Source of the DNA: Candidatus Gastranaerophilales bacterium
GTDB lineage: Bacteria > Cyanobacteriota > Vampirovibrionia > Gastranaerophilales > Gastranaerophilaceae
Length of the DNA stretch: 50,545 nt
Assembly (NCBI GenBank): GCA_944325905.1
Contig: CALVBY010000003.1
Span: 1-50,545, forward strand
Reading direction: 5' to 3'
Both the position numbers and the translations under genes were made by a program. Below, in pieces: positions 32,112 to 41,775 of the stretch. Position 1 is the first letter of the stretch, and each line of letters begins with the position of its first letter. The notes below the pieces were generated by a model. The model did no database searches. It was not told where the DNA came from and was given only the letters and a program-made list of their open reading frames with translations.

Positions 32112-35100
32112 ATGGTTTTTAAGATTACGGATTTAAGAAAACAATATGGCGTTTTTCAGCCTGCTGAAACAGAAGCTGATGCCTTGGCGTACGAAGAAGA
32201 ACGTCAAAAAAACCATGAAGAAGCTGTTGCAAAAAAGGTAGAAGAATTAAAAGCTTTATACAATTCAAATCCGACAAAATATTCAAAATTTAAAAACTTT
32301 GACGAAGAAGACTGGAAAAATTACGCAGAAACTTGTTTAAAAGCAAATTCCGCAACTACTGCAAAATATTCATTTAGTTCACTTCCATCTGTAGAGAATG
32401 ACCCTGAACTTGCAAAATGGGCTAAATTTACATATGAAGAAATCCTGCAAATGGAATCAACAGGTGTACTTATTCCTAAAGAAATTCTTGCATGGGCACA
32501 TACTATGCAAGATAGTGATGTGACTGCTTACGAAATTAATGATGATCCAAACGCAACAGAAGAAACCGAAGAAACCGGAACAAATTCAAGCAACTCTGAA
32601 TTAAAAGAATTACAGAAAAAAGCCCAAACCATGAGTAACAAATCTGAAAATACACAAACCGAAATCAACCAAAATTTCGAAGCTTTTCAAGAAGTTGCTA
32701 AAAAAGCAGAGCAAGTAAAAAAAGAACAAGAAACAACTAAAAAAGATTCTTTAAAACAAATTGAAGAATTAACAAAAGAATGGGAAGAAATTTCAGCTAA
32801 AGTAAAAAAAGGTGACAAACTTTCAGAATCCGAACAAAAACGTTACAAAGAACTTGGCGGAATGCTAAACGGAAAAGATGGAGAACTTGTAACCGCAATT
32901 CAGGCATCTTCAGATGATTTGCAAGACTTAATGAATTCAATGAATGGCTTAAATACTGAAATTAAAAACAGTATTGAAATTGGCGATGAAACTGTAGAAA
33001 TAGCAAAACAACTTGCCAGATATGAAACAGGTTATGATTATACAAGCAAGGGTTCAAAAAATATTGTAAATATGACGGTCGGAGAAATAAAAAACGTACT
33101 CGAAGGCAGTCAAGGCAAAGATATAGCAAAAGAAGCTTTAGAAAATGGTAACAATCTGATTGAATTTTCAAATACATTAAGCAATCAATTAATGATGAAC
33201 CAATATGCATCATTATATGATTTTGCAGAAGTATTTACACAAACTTCTACTGAAACTATTACTAATACAAAAGAAGTTCTTGGTGATGATTTTAACAAAA
33301 CAACCGAAGAATTAAATGAACAAATTGATGCATTACCTGATATGACAAATGCTGAAAATGATCGCTACAATCTAGAACAAAATGGTGTAGGTTTAGTTGG
33401 TCAATCATTGTACTTTACAAAGAAAAGTACCGGAGAATCATTCAATTCTTTGATTTCTATGATTCAACTTGACGCTACACAAAAGCAATCAACAAAAGAA
33501 CAAACACAAAGCCAAGAATTAACTGATAAAGTTACAAATGAAATGACATCTAAAAAAGAAGAAATAGATATCTTGACTGAGAAAAAAGAAAAAGCTGAAG
33601 AAGCAAAAGAACAAAGCTTGGCTAAACTTGAAGATCCTACAAACATAGCAAATGCTAAAAATTCTCCAGAAAAATTAGATAATAATGCTATAGAAGAATT
33701 TACTGAAAAAGATCAACAAAAACTGGATTCACTAAATGACGAAATGGAAGCTGTTGGAAACACCAGCCAACAAAAGTTATTCCAATCATTATCAAAAGTT
33801 CAAGGTCTAAACGAGATATTACAAAATGCAAATCTTGACGGCCTATCTGCAATAGATTATGGTCAAGTTACACAACAAGTTGGACTACAATTAATGTCTA
33901 CAGTACCTCCAACTTTCTTCTTATGGTACATCTATATGATAGGATTGATGGCTTATACAAGCGGCTTAACAGCAGAAGCTCTAGGCGAAAAGAACAATGA
34001 ATTGTTTGAAGAAACAGACAATGTAAATAACCAAAATATATCATCTATAGGTCAAAATCAATTATCAATTCAAGAAATTACAAAAGTAGAAGCCGTAAAC
34101 TTGGTTTCTACAGCTGAAGGTGAAAATAATTCTTCAAAAGCAGAAAACAATCAAACTGAAGCTAAAGATGAGATTGAAACTACCGAAAAAGATGAAAATA
34201 CTAATATTGAAGGGAAAAATGAAACCCAAAATAATATAAATCTTAATGATGATTTAGAAAAAAATAATACAATAGCAAGAGAAAATTCTAATGAAAAAGA
34301 CGTAAAAACAACAAACATTTCAAACAATGAAACCACAATAATAAATGAAACATTAGAATCACAAGAAGAAAATGACACTAATATAGCCGAGCAAACTTCT
34401 ATTAATGAAGTTGATCAAACTGGTGCAGCTAATTCTCCTAAAACAACTGATACAGAAGGCACCGATAATGCAGATAATGAAGAAGAAATGTCAACAGACT
34501 CTGCTCAAAGTAGCGTAGATAAAATGCAAACCAAGACAGAAGAGGAAAATGATGAATCTATAGAAAATAAAAAAGATACAGAAAAAACAGAAAAAGAACT
34601 TGAAAAAGAAATGAAAGTTCTTGAAAAAAACATGAAAAATGATCAAAAAGAACTGGAGAAGATTGCAAAGGAATCACAAAAAATCACTCAAGAAAAAGAG
34701 CAACTTGCAATGGAATTTGAAGTATTAGATGCACAAAATAACGAAATAATGGCTCGTCAAGAATCTGCACAAAAACAACAAACTTCTAATTCCACAGGCT
34801 TAATAACAGGACAAAATGACCAACAAGGTGGTCTTTTGACCGGTGCAGTTCAACAAAATACAATGGCTATAACTGGGGATGATAATTCAACATTACAGTC
34901 TAATCAAGATAGAATCGTAAGTATCTCCTCAAGATTTACTGCTCTTGATAAAAAATTAAATGTAAACCAAACTAAAGTTAGAAACATAAGCTCAACATCA
35001 AGAAAACGTTATAACAAATTTGAAAAACTAGCAAAAGCTAAAGAAAAAGTAATTAAACAAAACCAAAAAGTAGAACAAGAAAAACAATCTAAAGTTCAAA

Positions 35101-36548
35101 AATCTCTTGCCACAGTTGGAATAATAAATAACGTATTTTCTATAACTTTATCTGCTGGTACAATTTTGATTGCGATAGGTTCTGCAATGCCTTTTGGTAC
35201 AGGTGCTCCCTTGGTAGCAGCAGGTAGCATAATGGTAAAAGTAGGAACATATGGCATGGCCTCTTGTGCAATCTTAAAATCTACAATATTAATAGCAAAT
35301 GGTAACTTTGAGGCTGCATTCACCACAATGGCAATGACCGCAGTACAAATAGCCACATCAATGATCCCTGGAGCAGGTGCCGCTAGTGGTGCTGTTAATG
35401 CAGCGACCGCTACAACAACTCAAGCTGTTGCTGCAGGTCTAAATATTGTTAGCGCTGCAACAGATACAGTTGCACAAGCCCAAACTTTGGCTGGTAAGGA
35501 ACAAAGTGGATGGTTAAATACAGTTTCTCAAATTGCAGGTGCAGCATCAGTATTAACTAACGTTGCCGGCGGATTCACCAATTCAAAACAAGTAAAACTT
35601 GATTCCGCTGGAAATGCAATGAAAGATGCATCCGGTAAAGTTCTAACCGACACGACAAAATCAGCATTTTCACAAGCAAACACTTTTGGGAAAACTCTAC
35701 AGGTAGCACAAGCCATAGGAAGTACAGCCACAACAACAGCACAAATAAGTGCTCTTATTAAACAAGCCAATGGAGAAGACCCAGGAGAATTTGAAAATAT
35801 TTTAAACACTATTGGTTATTCAATTTCTGCAGCAGCTTCACTTGGACAAATCGGTATGAAAATCGCAGAAGCAGCTTCTAATAAGAAAGAATTAAACAAT
35901 GGCGAAATTAATAATGAAAAAGATAATCAAACAGAAAAAACTAAAACTGAGGAAAACGAAAAAGACAACACAATTCCTGAAAGTTTAGCCGCAATGATGA
36001 AAAATGATGAATTATTACCTCAAATCAATGATCCTCAAAACGATCTAAAAATAGCAAGCGAAAATGCACTTGCTGCAATTTCAGAGTCAAATTCAAACAT
36101 AGATCCTGAAATTTCAGATAAAATAGCCGCATATGATCCCGAAACAATAAATAATAACATTGAAAACAATGTTATTGAAAAAGACGAAGCATCATTAGAA
36201 CCTGTTATTTCAGATGAACTTAAAGAAAAAATTGATGCTGAAATAAAAAAGACACCTGAAATTAAAACTGATGAAATAACAGGACCTGAAAATAATACAA
36301 ACATTACAGATAAAAACAATTTAAAAGGAGAAAAAATTGACAGAATAATGGATATAACAACAAATACATTGGGTGCAGGCTCACAGATTATGCAAGCCGT
36401 ATCAGCTATAGGAAACTTAAATACACAAAGCCCTGATGATGCGAATGAAACTGTTTTAAAGCTATCCAACATGAAAAAAGGTAAATCGTTAATCAGAAAA
36501 ATTAAAAAACGCAGAGCAGCATTGTACGGATATACTAAATCATCATAA
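32112..36548 (+). CDS. 1478-residue coiled-coil protein with hydrophobic regions, unknown function
   Basis: No family recognised. There is no signal peptide. Residues ~1-150 are globular and charged. Residues ~165-330 and ~475-585 are heptad-rich Lys/Glu/Gln coiled coil. A first hydrophobic segment lies at ~595-625 (TVPPTFFLWYIYMIGLMAYTSG). A Glu/Asn/Thr-rich, probably disordered stretch spans ~640-820. A second coiled coil is at ~825-890. A long small-residue-rich hydrophobic region is at ~995-1120 (ITLSAGTILIAIGSAMPFG and following), then disordered acidic sequence to a basic end (KSLIRKIKKRRAALYGY). The order coiled coil, hydrophobic hairpin, coiled coil recalls pore-forming translocators and toxins (IpaB/SipB-like) only in architecture. 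Single-gene unit with a terminator. Confidence 0.75.
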   Translation: MVFKITDLRKQYGVFQPAETEADALAYEEERQKNHEEAVAKKVEELKALYNSNPTKYSKFKNFDEEDWKNYAETCLKANSATTAKYSFSSLPSVENDPELAKWAKFTYEEILQMESTGVLIPKEILAWAHTMQDSDVTAYEINDDPNATEETEETGTNSSNSELKELQKKAQTMSNKSENTQTEINQNFEAFQEVAKKAEQVKKEQETTKKDSLKQIEELTKEWEEISAKVKKGDKLSESEQKRYKELGGMLNGKDGELVTAIQASSDDLQDLMNSMNGLNTEIKNSIEIGDETVEIAKQLARYETGYDYTSKGSKNIVNMTVGEIKNVLEGSQGKDIAKEALENGNNLIEFSNTLSNQLMMNQYASLYDFAEVFTQTSTETITNTKEVLGDDFNKTTEELNEQIDALPDMTNAENDRYNLEQNGVGLVGQSLYFTKKSTGESFNSLISMIQLDATQKQSTKEQTQSQELTDKVTNEMTSKKEEIDILTEKKEKAEEAKEQSLAKLEDPTNIANAKNSPEKLDNNAIEEFTEKDQQKLDSLNDEMEAVGNTSQQKLFQSLSKVQGLNEILQNANLDGLSAIDYGQVTQQVGLQLMSTVPPTFFLWYIYMIGLMAYTSGLTAEALGEKNNELFEETDNVNNQNISSIGQNQLSIQEITKVEAVNLVSTAEGENNSSKAENNQTEAKDEIETTEKDENTNIEGKNETQNNINLNDDLEKNNTIARENSNEKDVKTTNISNNETTIINETLESQEENDTNIAEQTSINEVDQTGAANSPKTTDTEGTDNADNEEEMSTDSAQSSVDKMQTKTEEENDESIENKKDTEKTEKELEKEMKVLEKNMKNDQKELEKIAKESQKITQEKEQLAMEFEVLDAQNNEIMARQESAQKQQTSNSTGLITGQNDQQGGLLTGAVQQNTMAITGDDNSTLQSNQDRIVSISSRFTALDKKLNVNQTKVRNISSTSRKRYNKFEKLAKAKEKVIKQNQKVEQEKQSKVQKSLATVGIINNVFSITLSAGTILIAIGSAMPFGTGAPLVAAGSIMVKVGTYGMASCAILKSTILIANGNFEAAFTTMAMTAVQIATSMIPGAGAASGAVNAATATTTQAVAAGLNIVSAATDTVAQAQTLAGKEQSGWLNTVSQIAGAASVLTNVAGGFTNSKQVKLDSAGNAMKDASGKVLTDTTKSAFSQANTFGKTLQVAQAIGSTATTTAQISALIKQANGEDPGEFENILNTIGYSISAAASLGQIGMKIAEAASNKKELNNGEINNEKDNQTEKTKTEENEKDNTIPESLAAMMKNDELLPQINDPQNDLKIASENALAAISESNSNIDPEISDKIAAYDPETINNNIENNVIEKDEASLEPVISDELKEKIDAEIKKTPEIKTDEITGPENNTNITDKNNLKGEKIDRIMDITTNTLGAGSQIMQAVSAIGNLNTQSPDDANETVLKLSNMKKGKSLIRKIKKRRAALYGYTKSS

Positions 36549-36575
36549 AAAAGCGGGTTGTAAACCCGCTTTTTT
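36547..36575. terminator. Bidirectional terminator
   Basis: AAAAAAGCGGGTT / AACCCGCTTTTTT stem with loop GTA, between the convergent large gene and the pentapeptide-repeat gene. Confidence 0.9.
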
Positions 36576-37104
36576 AATAATCACTCATTGGACTATCATC
36601 TTCATCCTTAAGTGAACTTAAGTCATCATGACTTGTCACATCAAAATCTTCAGGCAACAATTCATCATCAGGCCAAATAGTATCAGAATCGTACCTTGAT
36701 GAAGACAAATTGTACGAAGCCGTAAAATCTGAACTACTTAAATCAGATTCAGAAAATATACAACCTGCCAAATCACAGTCTGTAAAATTACAATAAGTCA
36801 TTTCAGCATAACTGCAATCAGCACCATTCATAAGGCTTTCGGTAAAATCACACTCAAGAACTCTTGCTCTTGTAAAATCCACTGATGTTAGATCTGCATT
36901 ACTAAAATTAACAAAAGACAAACTACAATCGGCAAAAGAACTGGAATTAAGATCAACATCAGAGAAGTCAATTTCTCTTAAAGCAATACCGGAAAAATCC
37001 GTCTCACTCAGGTCAACTTCCTCTTGATCTAACTTCCATTCGTTGAATTTTTCAGGATTTTTCCTCAATAAATCTACTAATTCTTCCTTCGTGTAATCTA
37101 TCAT
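36574..37104 (-). CDS. Pentapeptide-repeat protein
   Basis: The 176-residue protein has about 18 tandem five-residue units in residues ~30-130, such as DLSET, DFSGI, DFSDV, SFADC, NFSNA, DLTSV and DFTRA, following A/S/N-D/F-L/F-x-x. They predict a right-handed quadrilateral beta-helix. The N-terminal ~28 residues (MIDYTKEELVDLLRKNPEKFNEWK) form a helical cap and the last ~40 are acidic and disordered. The protein is very acidic, without signal peptide. It is the last gene of the signalling operon, 10 nt after a response regulator. Binding partner is unknown. Confidence 0.88.
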   Translation of the reverse strand: MIDYTKEELVDLLRKNPEKFNEWKLDQEEVDLSETDFSGIALREIDFSDVDLNSSSFADCSLSFVNFSNADLTSVDFTRARVLECDFTESLMNGADCSYAEMTYCNFTDCDLAGCIFSESDLSSSDFTASYNLSSSRYDSDTIWPDDELLPEDFDVTSHDDLSSLKDEDDSPMSDY

Positions 37105-37114
37105 TATGTTCTCC

Positions 37115-37729
37115 TTAATTTTCTGTCAAATTCATCTGCATTGCCAGCAAAACCGCTTGAGTTCTATTTTTTACCTTTAGTTTCTTAAAGATACTATTCA
37201 TATGACTTTTAACAGTAACTTCGCTCAAAACCAGTTTTTCTGCTATTTTTTTATTATTATCACCATACGCGGCAAGCTTGAGTACTTCTTTTTCACGACT
37301 TGTAAGAGTTTGCAAAGATTCAGTTGAAGTAAATGTTAAATCTTTTGATAAATTACTTTGCAAATTACGTCTTGAACGTCTTAAGACAGCTTCCATTCTT
37401 GCCAAGAGGTTTTGCAGTAAGAACGGCTTGATTATATAATCATCGGCACCATTCATAAGTCCGGTAACCATTTTTTGTTCTTCATTTACTGCTGTAATCA
37501 TTATAACAGGAATATCTTTTGTTTCAACATTTTTTCTTATTTCTTTTAAAGTATCCCAACCATTCATATTTGGCATCATTACATCAAGCAAAATAATATC
37601 AAAAACATTTTCAGATAAAATTTTCAAAGCTTGAATACCATCCGTAGCGGTCAAAACATCATAACCGTAATGCGGAAGTGCATCTTTCAAGTATTTAGGG
37701 TTGTCATCAACCAATAATACTGTTTTCAT
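37115..37729 (-). CDS. Response regulator with LuxR-type HTH (second of two)
   Basis: Residues 1-120 are a receiver domain: VLLVDDNPK with the acidic pocket, ILLDVMMPNMNG with phospho-acceptor Asp49, VIMITA and the Lys of YIIKPF. Residues ~140-200 are a LuxR/GerE HTH: LTSREKEVLKLAAYGDNNKKIA and VKSHMNSIFKKL. It would bind DNA on phosphorylation. No histidine kinase is in the operon or the window. It follows the other response regulator after 8 nt. Confidence 0.93.
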   Translation of the reverse strand: MKTVLLVDDNPKYLKDALPHYGYDVLTATDGIQALKILSENVFDIILLDVMMPNMNGWDTLKEIRKNVETKDIPVIMITAVNEEQKMVTGLMNGADDYIIKPFLLQNLLARMEAVLRRSRRNLQSNLSKDLTFTSTESLQTLTSREKEVLKLAAYGDNNKKIAEKLVLSEVTVKSHMNSIFKKLKVKNRTQAVLLAMQMNLTEN

Positions 37730-37737
37730 GTCATCCT

Positions 37738-38385
37738 TTATACAATTTTATTCTTTAGTGCTTTTAGTGCAGCCTGAAGCCTATCATCAACTTCTAACTT
37801 TTGCAAAATATTTGCCACATGAGCTTTTGTTGTATTAATGCTTATAACAAGCATTTGAGCAATTTCCATATTACTATAACCTTCAGTCATAAGTTTCAAA
37901 ATTTGAGACTCACGTGTTGTAAGGTCATAATTTTTGCCATTATTATCAGAATCAAAACTTGGTGAATTTGAACTTGCTTTTAGCACAATATGTGCAACGC
38001 TTGGATCAAACCAAGCAGCACCATCCGCAACAGATTGAACAACTTGGACGAGTCTTTGAGGATTAATTTCCTTTGAGCAATAGGCATTTGCACCTGCTTT
38101 AAGACTATTCAATACTTCTTTTTCATCATTATGGGACGTAAGCATAATAACCTTAACGTCCTTATTTAGAGATTTTATTTTTTTTGTTGCATCAATACCA
38201 TTCATTTGAGGTAAACCCAAATCCATAATAATAATATCAATTTGATTATTATTGAAAATGTCTATAGCTGCTTCAGCAGAGTCCGCCTCGTAAATTTCAC
38301 CTACATAATCAACTCCTTCAAAAGTTGTTTTTAAACCAAATCGAGTAAGTTCGTGGTCTTCTACTATAAGTATATTTTGCTTCAT
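37738..38385 (-). CDS. Response regulator, NarL/LuxR type (first of two)
   Basis: The 215-residue protein has a receiver domain (~1-120) with VEDHELTRFGLK and IIIMDLGLPQMNG (phospho-acceptor Asp55) and KEINPQRL, and a LuxR HTH (~150-212) with LTTRESQILKLMTEGYSNMEIAQ. It overlaps the upstream TPR gene by 4 nt (ATGA). Sequence differs clearly from the neighbouring regulator, so it is not a recent duplicate. An orphan regulator, since no kinase is seen here. Confidence 0.94.
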   Translation of the reverse strand: MKQNILIVEDHELTRFGLKTTFEGVDYVGEIYEADSAEAAIDIFNNNQIDIIIMDLGLPQMNGIDATKKIKSLNKDVKVIMLTSHNDEKEVLNSLKAGANAYCSKEINPQRLVQVVQSVADGAAWFDPSVAHIVLKASSNSPSFDSDNNGKNYDLTTRESQILKLMTEGYSNMEIAQMLVISINTTKAHVANILQKLEVDDRLQAALKALKNKIV

Positions 38386-39920
38386 ATGCTTAGCTCCTCT
38401 TTAGCAGGCTGATAATTCGGATTTATAATGAGACTTTTTCTAAAACTTCGCTTAGCATCGCCCACCAAACCTTTATTCTTATACACAAGTCCTTGATAAT
38501 AATAATATCTAAAATCATTTTCGTCAATATATTTAGCAATTGCAAGATAATTTGATGCAGAATCAAGGTTGTTCTTTTCGATTTCAGTTCTTGCCAAATC
38601 AATCCATCCGTCTTTAAATTGAATATTTATAGCCAAAGACTTTTTTAGATATGCAACTTCTCTACTTTTATCCAACAATGCCATATTGTAATATGCCTGA
38701 TAGCAATCAGACTTAGTACGTAAAATTTTGGCATAAACATCGAAAGCTTTTTTAATATTACCAATTTTTTGATAAGTATCTGCAACTCTTAACTCTGCCA
38801 AAACAGAATCTCTTTGACCAGAAGTTGCATTTTGGAAATACTTTAACGCTTTCTCATAATCACCGTTTTTAAAAGCCAAATCTCCTAAAACCATTAATGC
38901 AATTGAATTTGATTTATCTATTTTATATGCCTTCATTGCATTATCCTCAGCTTTTTCATACTCTTTTAAATCATAATAAACTCTGGCAAGCAAAGCATAG
39001 ACCTCTTTATTATTACTTTTTTTAGTATTAAAAGCTGTTTGTAATGTTCTCATTGCTTTATTTAATTCATTTTCATAATAATAATAGTATGCAAGGTGAT
39101 ACTTTTTATCGAACTCATTTTTTTTAGTTTTATACAAAGTATATTCTTCAATTGAATTAACTTTTCTTTTAAATTCAGTTGTAATAAGATTTTGAGATTT
39201 TATATCCTCAACAACTTTCAAAGCATTTTGTGGTTTTTTGGACTGCGTTAAAATTTCAGCTTTTAATTTTTTATAGTTGAGGTTTTTATTATTTTTAGAA
39301 ATAGCAATATTAATGTATTTTTCAGCTTCTACAATATTATTTGACTTCAAAAAACCCAGAGCCGCTATATAATTAGCATAATCAGATCTCTCCAATAATG
39401 GAATATTTTTCGTAAGCTCCGTTGTTACTTCTCTGCTTTGATCATTATATACGATATTCGAATACATTTCTGCCAAGTAAAGCTCTTCATTTCTGGAAAG
39501 TTTTGCTGAAGGAAAATAAAAATGCTTAATATCATCTATCAATAAATAAGTAATATCATCATCTTTAAGTTTTGACATTGCCAAGTCAGACAAATCAAAA
39601 AAACCTAAATCCGCCATCTTTTCAGACAACATTAAATGGGTATAGTCTGAAGGAGTTGTACTTTCAATCAGGACCTCAAAATCAGCGTAAGAAGATTTAA
39701 CATTACTTTGAATATACCTGTTAAGAGCAATTGCATATTGGTTGTGGATATCGTTCTTTGTCAGCGTAGCTTTTTGCGGGACATTCAGGATGTCACGTTC
39801 AACAGGCAGTTTTGTATCAAGTGGGTTGGCAGGTTTAATGAAGTCATTAAAACTTACCGCATAAACATTTGTTGAACATGCAGCAAATACTATTATTAAA
39901 CTTAACCATTTTTTTACCAA
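38382..39920 (-). CDS. Exported TPR-repeat protein
   Basis: The 512-residue product starts with TTG directly after the upstream stop (TAA TTG), with GTGAGG as ribosome binding site. A signal peptide is visible, MVKKWLSLIIVFAACSTNVYA, with cleavage after residue 21. The rest is helical TPR-type repeats; the clearest are at ~310-470, such as YALLARVYYDLKEYEKAEDNA, ALMVLGDLAFKNGDYEKALKYFQ and YYYYQGLVYKNKGLVGDAKRSF. It would act as a periplasmic or outer-membrane-facing scaffold. The Cys within the signal (AACST) could be a lipobox but fits poorly. Its place between a GAF/HD-GYP protein and response regulators suggests signalling or pilus-related assembly; this is inference. Confidence 0.85.
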   Translation of the reverse strand: MVKKWLSLIIVFAACSTNVYAVSFNDFIKPANPLDTKLPVERDILNVPQKATLTKNDIHNQYAIALNRYIQSNVKSSYADFEVLIESTTPSDYTHLMLSEKMADLGFFDLSDLAMSKLKDDDITYLLIDDIKHFYFPSAKLSRNEELYLAEMYSNIVYNDQSREVTTELTKNIPLLERSDYANYIAALGFLKSNNIVEAEKYINIAISKNNKNLNYKKLKAEILTQSKKPQNALKVVEDIKSQNLITTEFKRKVNSIEEYTLYKTKKNEFDKKYHLAYYYYYENELNKAMRTLQTAFNTKKSNNKEVYALLARVYYDLKEYEKAEDNAMKAYKIDKSNSIALMVLGDLAFKNGDYEKALKYFQNATSGQRDSVLAELRVADTYQKIGNIKKAFDVYAKILRTKSDCYQAYYNMALLDKSREVAYLKKSLAINIQFKDGWIDLARTEIEKNNLDSASNYLAIAKYIDENDFRYYYYQGLVYKNKGLVGDAKRSFRKSLIINPNYQPAKEELSI

Positions 39921-41636
39921 TTAAACCTCACAACCTGAATAATAATGATTAAACAAATCAACTATATTCTTATTATTTGAATTCTCATCATTAATAAAAT
40001 TATATATATCTAAAAGGTTATAATGACTCAATAGCTCTCTGTCATTATCTTTGAAAACAATATGACTTTCAGTCAAAAATACATTTATTATTCTGTCAAG
40101 AGAAATTGACAAAAAGACATCTACAATATTTTTATCAAAGTGTGAACCTGAATCATTAATCAAAATTTTAATAACATTTGCAATAGGCATTTTATCACGA
40201 TAGTGACGACGTGAAGTTATTGCATCAAATACATCAGAAACCGCAAGAATTCTTCCTCCATAAGGGATTTCCTCTCCCTTTAGATGCCTGTAATATCCTG
40301 AGCCGTCCCATTTTTCATGGTGAGAGCATGCAATATCCGTAATCAATTTAAAATCGTCAGACATATGGATTTTTTCCAAAATATCATGAGTAATTTGAAC
40401 ATGTTCTTGAATATGTGCATATTCTTCCGGAGTAAGCTTACCTTCTTTTTGTAAAACAGCATCACGAATACCAATTTTGCCTATATCATGCAAGATTGCA
40501 GCTTTTTCAATAATTTCTTTATTATGCGCATCCATATTCAACGCATCAACAATAAGCATAGCGTATAATTTAACCCTACTTGAGTGCCCTGCGGTAATCT
40601 TATCACGTGCATCAATAGATTTTGCAAGAGTATCGATAAAACTTTCAAAAAGATCCTTTTGCTCCTTGTAAAGCTCTTTTTGTTGTTCAAATAATTGAGC
40701 ATTTTCAAGGGCAATACTAGCACTGCCGCCAATTGCAACAAGCAAATCTTCATCATTTTTTGTAAATACACCTTCAAGCTTGTTTAATACTTGAAATGCA
40801 CCTATAATCTCCTGATTATTATTTTTTATAGGCATACAAAGTATTGATTTGGTATGATAGCCAGATTTGCTATCCACATCTTTATTAAATCTTGGATCGC
40901 TATAAGCATCTGCAATATTAACGCTTTCTCCGGTCTGAACTACATATCCTGCAAGACCTTTATTTGCCGGAAAACGAATTTCCTGACTTTCCATACCCAA
41001 GGCGACTTTTGACCAGAGCTCATTTTTTTCTTTATCCAAAATAAAAACAGTACATCTGTCAGCCTGAATTGCATTTTTAGTTTCTTCAGCTATAACCTTC
41101 AACAAAACATTGATATCAGTCAATGCAGTAATAGAACGGCCTATTTTCACAAGAGATACCAATGGATCACTTTTTACAGGCAAAGAAAAATCCATACCGT
41201 TTTGAATTTGACTGATTCTTGTATTTATATAATCCGTCATGGCAAATTCATCATTTTTTACGGCATAATTTTTCGCATTATTGTAATGCAGCAGGGCAAC
41301 ATCATTGTTGTTTTCGTCAAAATTTATGTTACCTTGAACAATTTCTACAAACATTTTGGCCATATCACTTTTAGAATATTGTGCCATATAAGATGCATCA
41401 TTTACAGCTTCCAATACAACTTTTATGGAATTTTTATCCAAAAGGTAACTGGTCATTGCTGCCAAACTCATACAAGCAGAAATATATTCACTTGCTTTGA
41501 TTGCAGTGAATTTTTTCTGTGCCTCTAAAAAATCAAACTTGGCATCCTCATAGTTCTTATCATTCAAGGAATTTATCCCTTTTTTGATAAGCTCTTTACC
41601 TTCTAACACTAATTGAGTATCTAAAACTTCAGCCAT
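39921..41636 (-). CDS. GAF and HD-GYP domain protein, variant c-di-GMP phosphodiesterase
   Basis: The 571-residue protein has an N-terminal TPR-like helical part (~1-155), a GAF sensor domain (~165-315) and an HD-GYP domain (~335-510). The HD motif is intact (LHDIGKIGI, His383-Asp384; also AGHSSR and CSHHEKWDG). The GYP triplet is GYY (residues 447-449: G-Y-Y), then HLKGEEIP. Family members hydrolyse cyclic di-GMP, and the third residue of the triplet affects partner or activity in some. First gene of the operon, with AGAGGG ribosome binding site. c-di-GMP control of surface structures would fit the pilin and adhesin genes here, which is inference. Confidence 0.88.
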   Translation of the reverse strand: MAEVLDTQLVLEGKELIKKGINSLNDKNYEDAKFDFLEAQKKFTAIKASEYISACMSLAAMTSYLLDKNSIKVVLEAVNDASYMAQYSKSDMAKMFVEIVQGNINFDENNNDVALLHYNNAKNYAVKNDEFAMTDYINTRISQIQNGMDFSLPVKSDPLVSLVKIGRSITALTDINVLLKVIAEETKNAIQADRCTVFILDKEKNELWSKVALGMESQEIRFPANKGLAGYVVQTGESVNIADAYSDPRFNKDVDSKSGYHTKSILCMPIKNNNQEIIGAFQVLNKLEGVFTKNDEDLLVAIGGSASIALENAQLFEQQKELYKEQKDLFESFIDTLAKSIDARDKITAGHSSRVKLYAMLIVDALNMDAHNKEIIEKAAILHDIGKIGIRDAVLQKEGKLTPEEYAHIQEHVQITHDILEKIHMSDDFKLITDIACSHHEKWDGSGYYRHLKGEEIPYGGRILAVSDVFDAITSRRHYRDKMPIANVIKILINDSGSHFDKNIVDVFLSISLDRIINVFLTESHIVFKDNDRELLSHYNLLDIYNFINDENSNNKNIVDLFNHYYSGCEV

Positions 41637-41655
41637 TCTTAACCCTCTTTTTATT

Positions 41656-41684
41656 ATTGTACAATATTATCATTAATTTTTCAA
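41656..41684 (-). promoter_or_regulatory. Promoter of the HD-GYP/response-regulator operon
   Basis: TTGAAA (41679-41684), 17-nt spacer, TACAAT (41656-41661), about 20 nt before the ATG. Confidence 0.7.
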
Positions 41685-41775
41685 AAATAGTTACATTTTT
41701 TCAAAAAATAAATCAATCATATGAGGCAAATTTAATAATATATGCTACTCTAGTGAAAGTAAGCGAGGTATTTAT

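Noticed and set aside
32112..36548. Large protein as a phage tape measure
   Set aside because: No phage structural genes nearby, and the hydrophobic region and acidic disordered middle do not fit.
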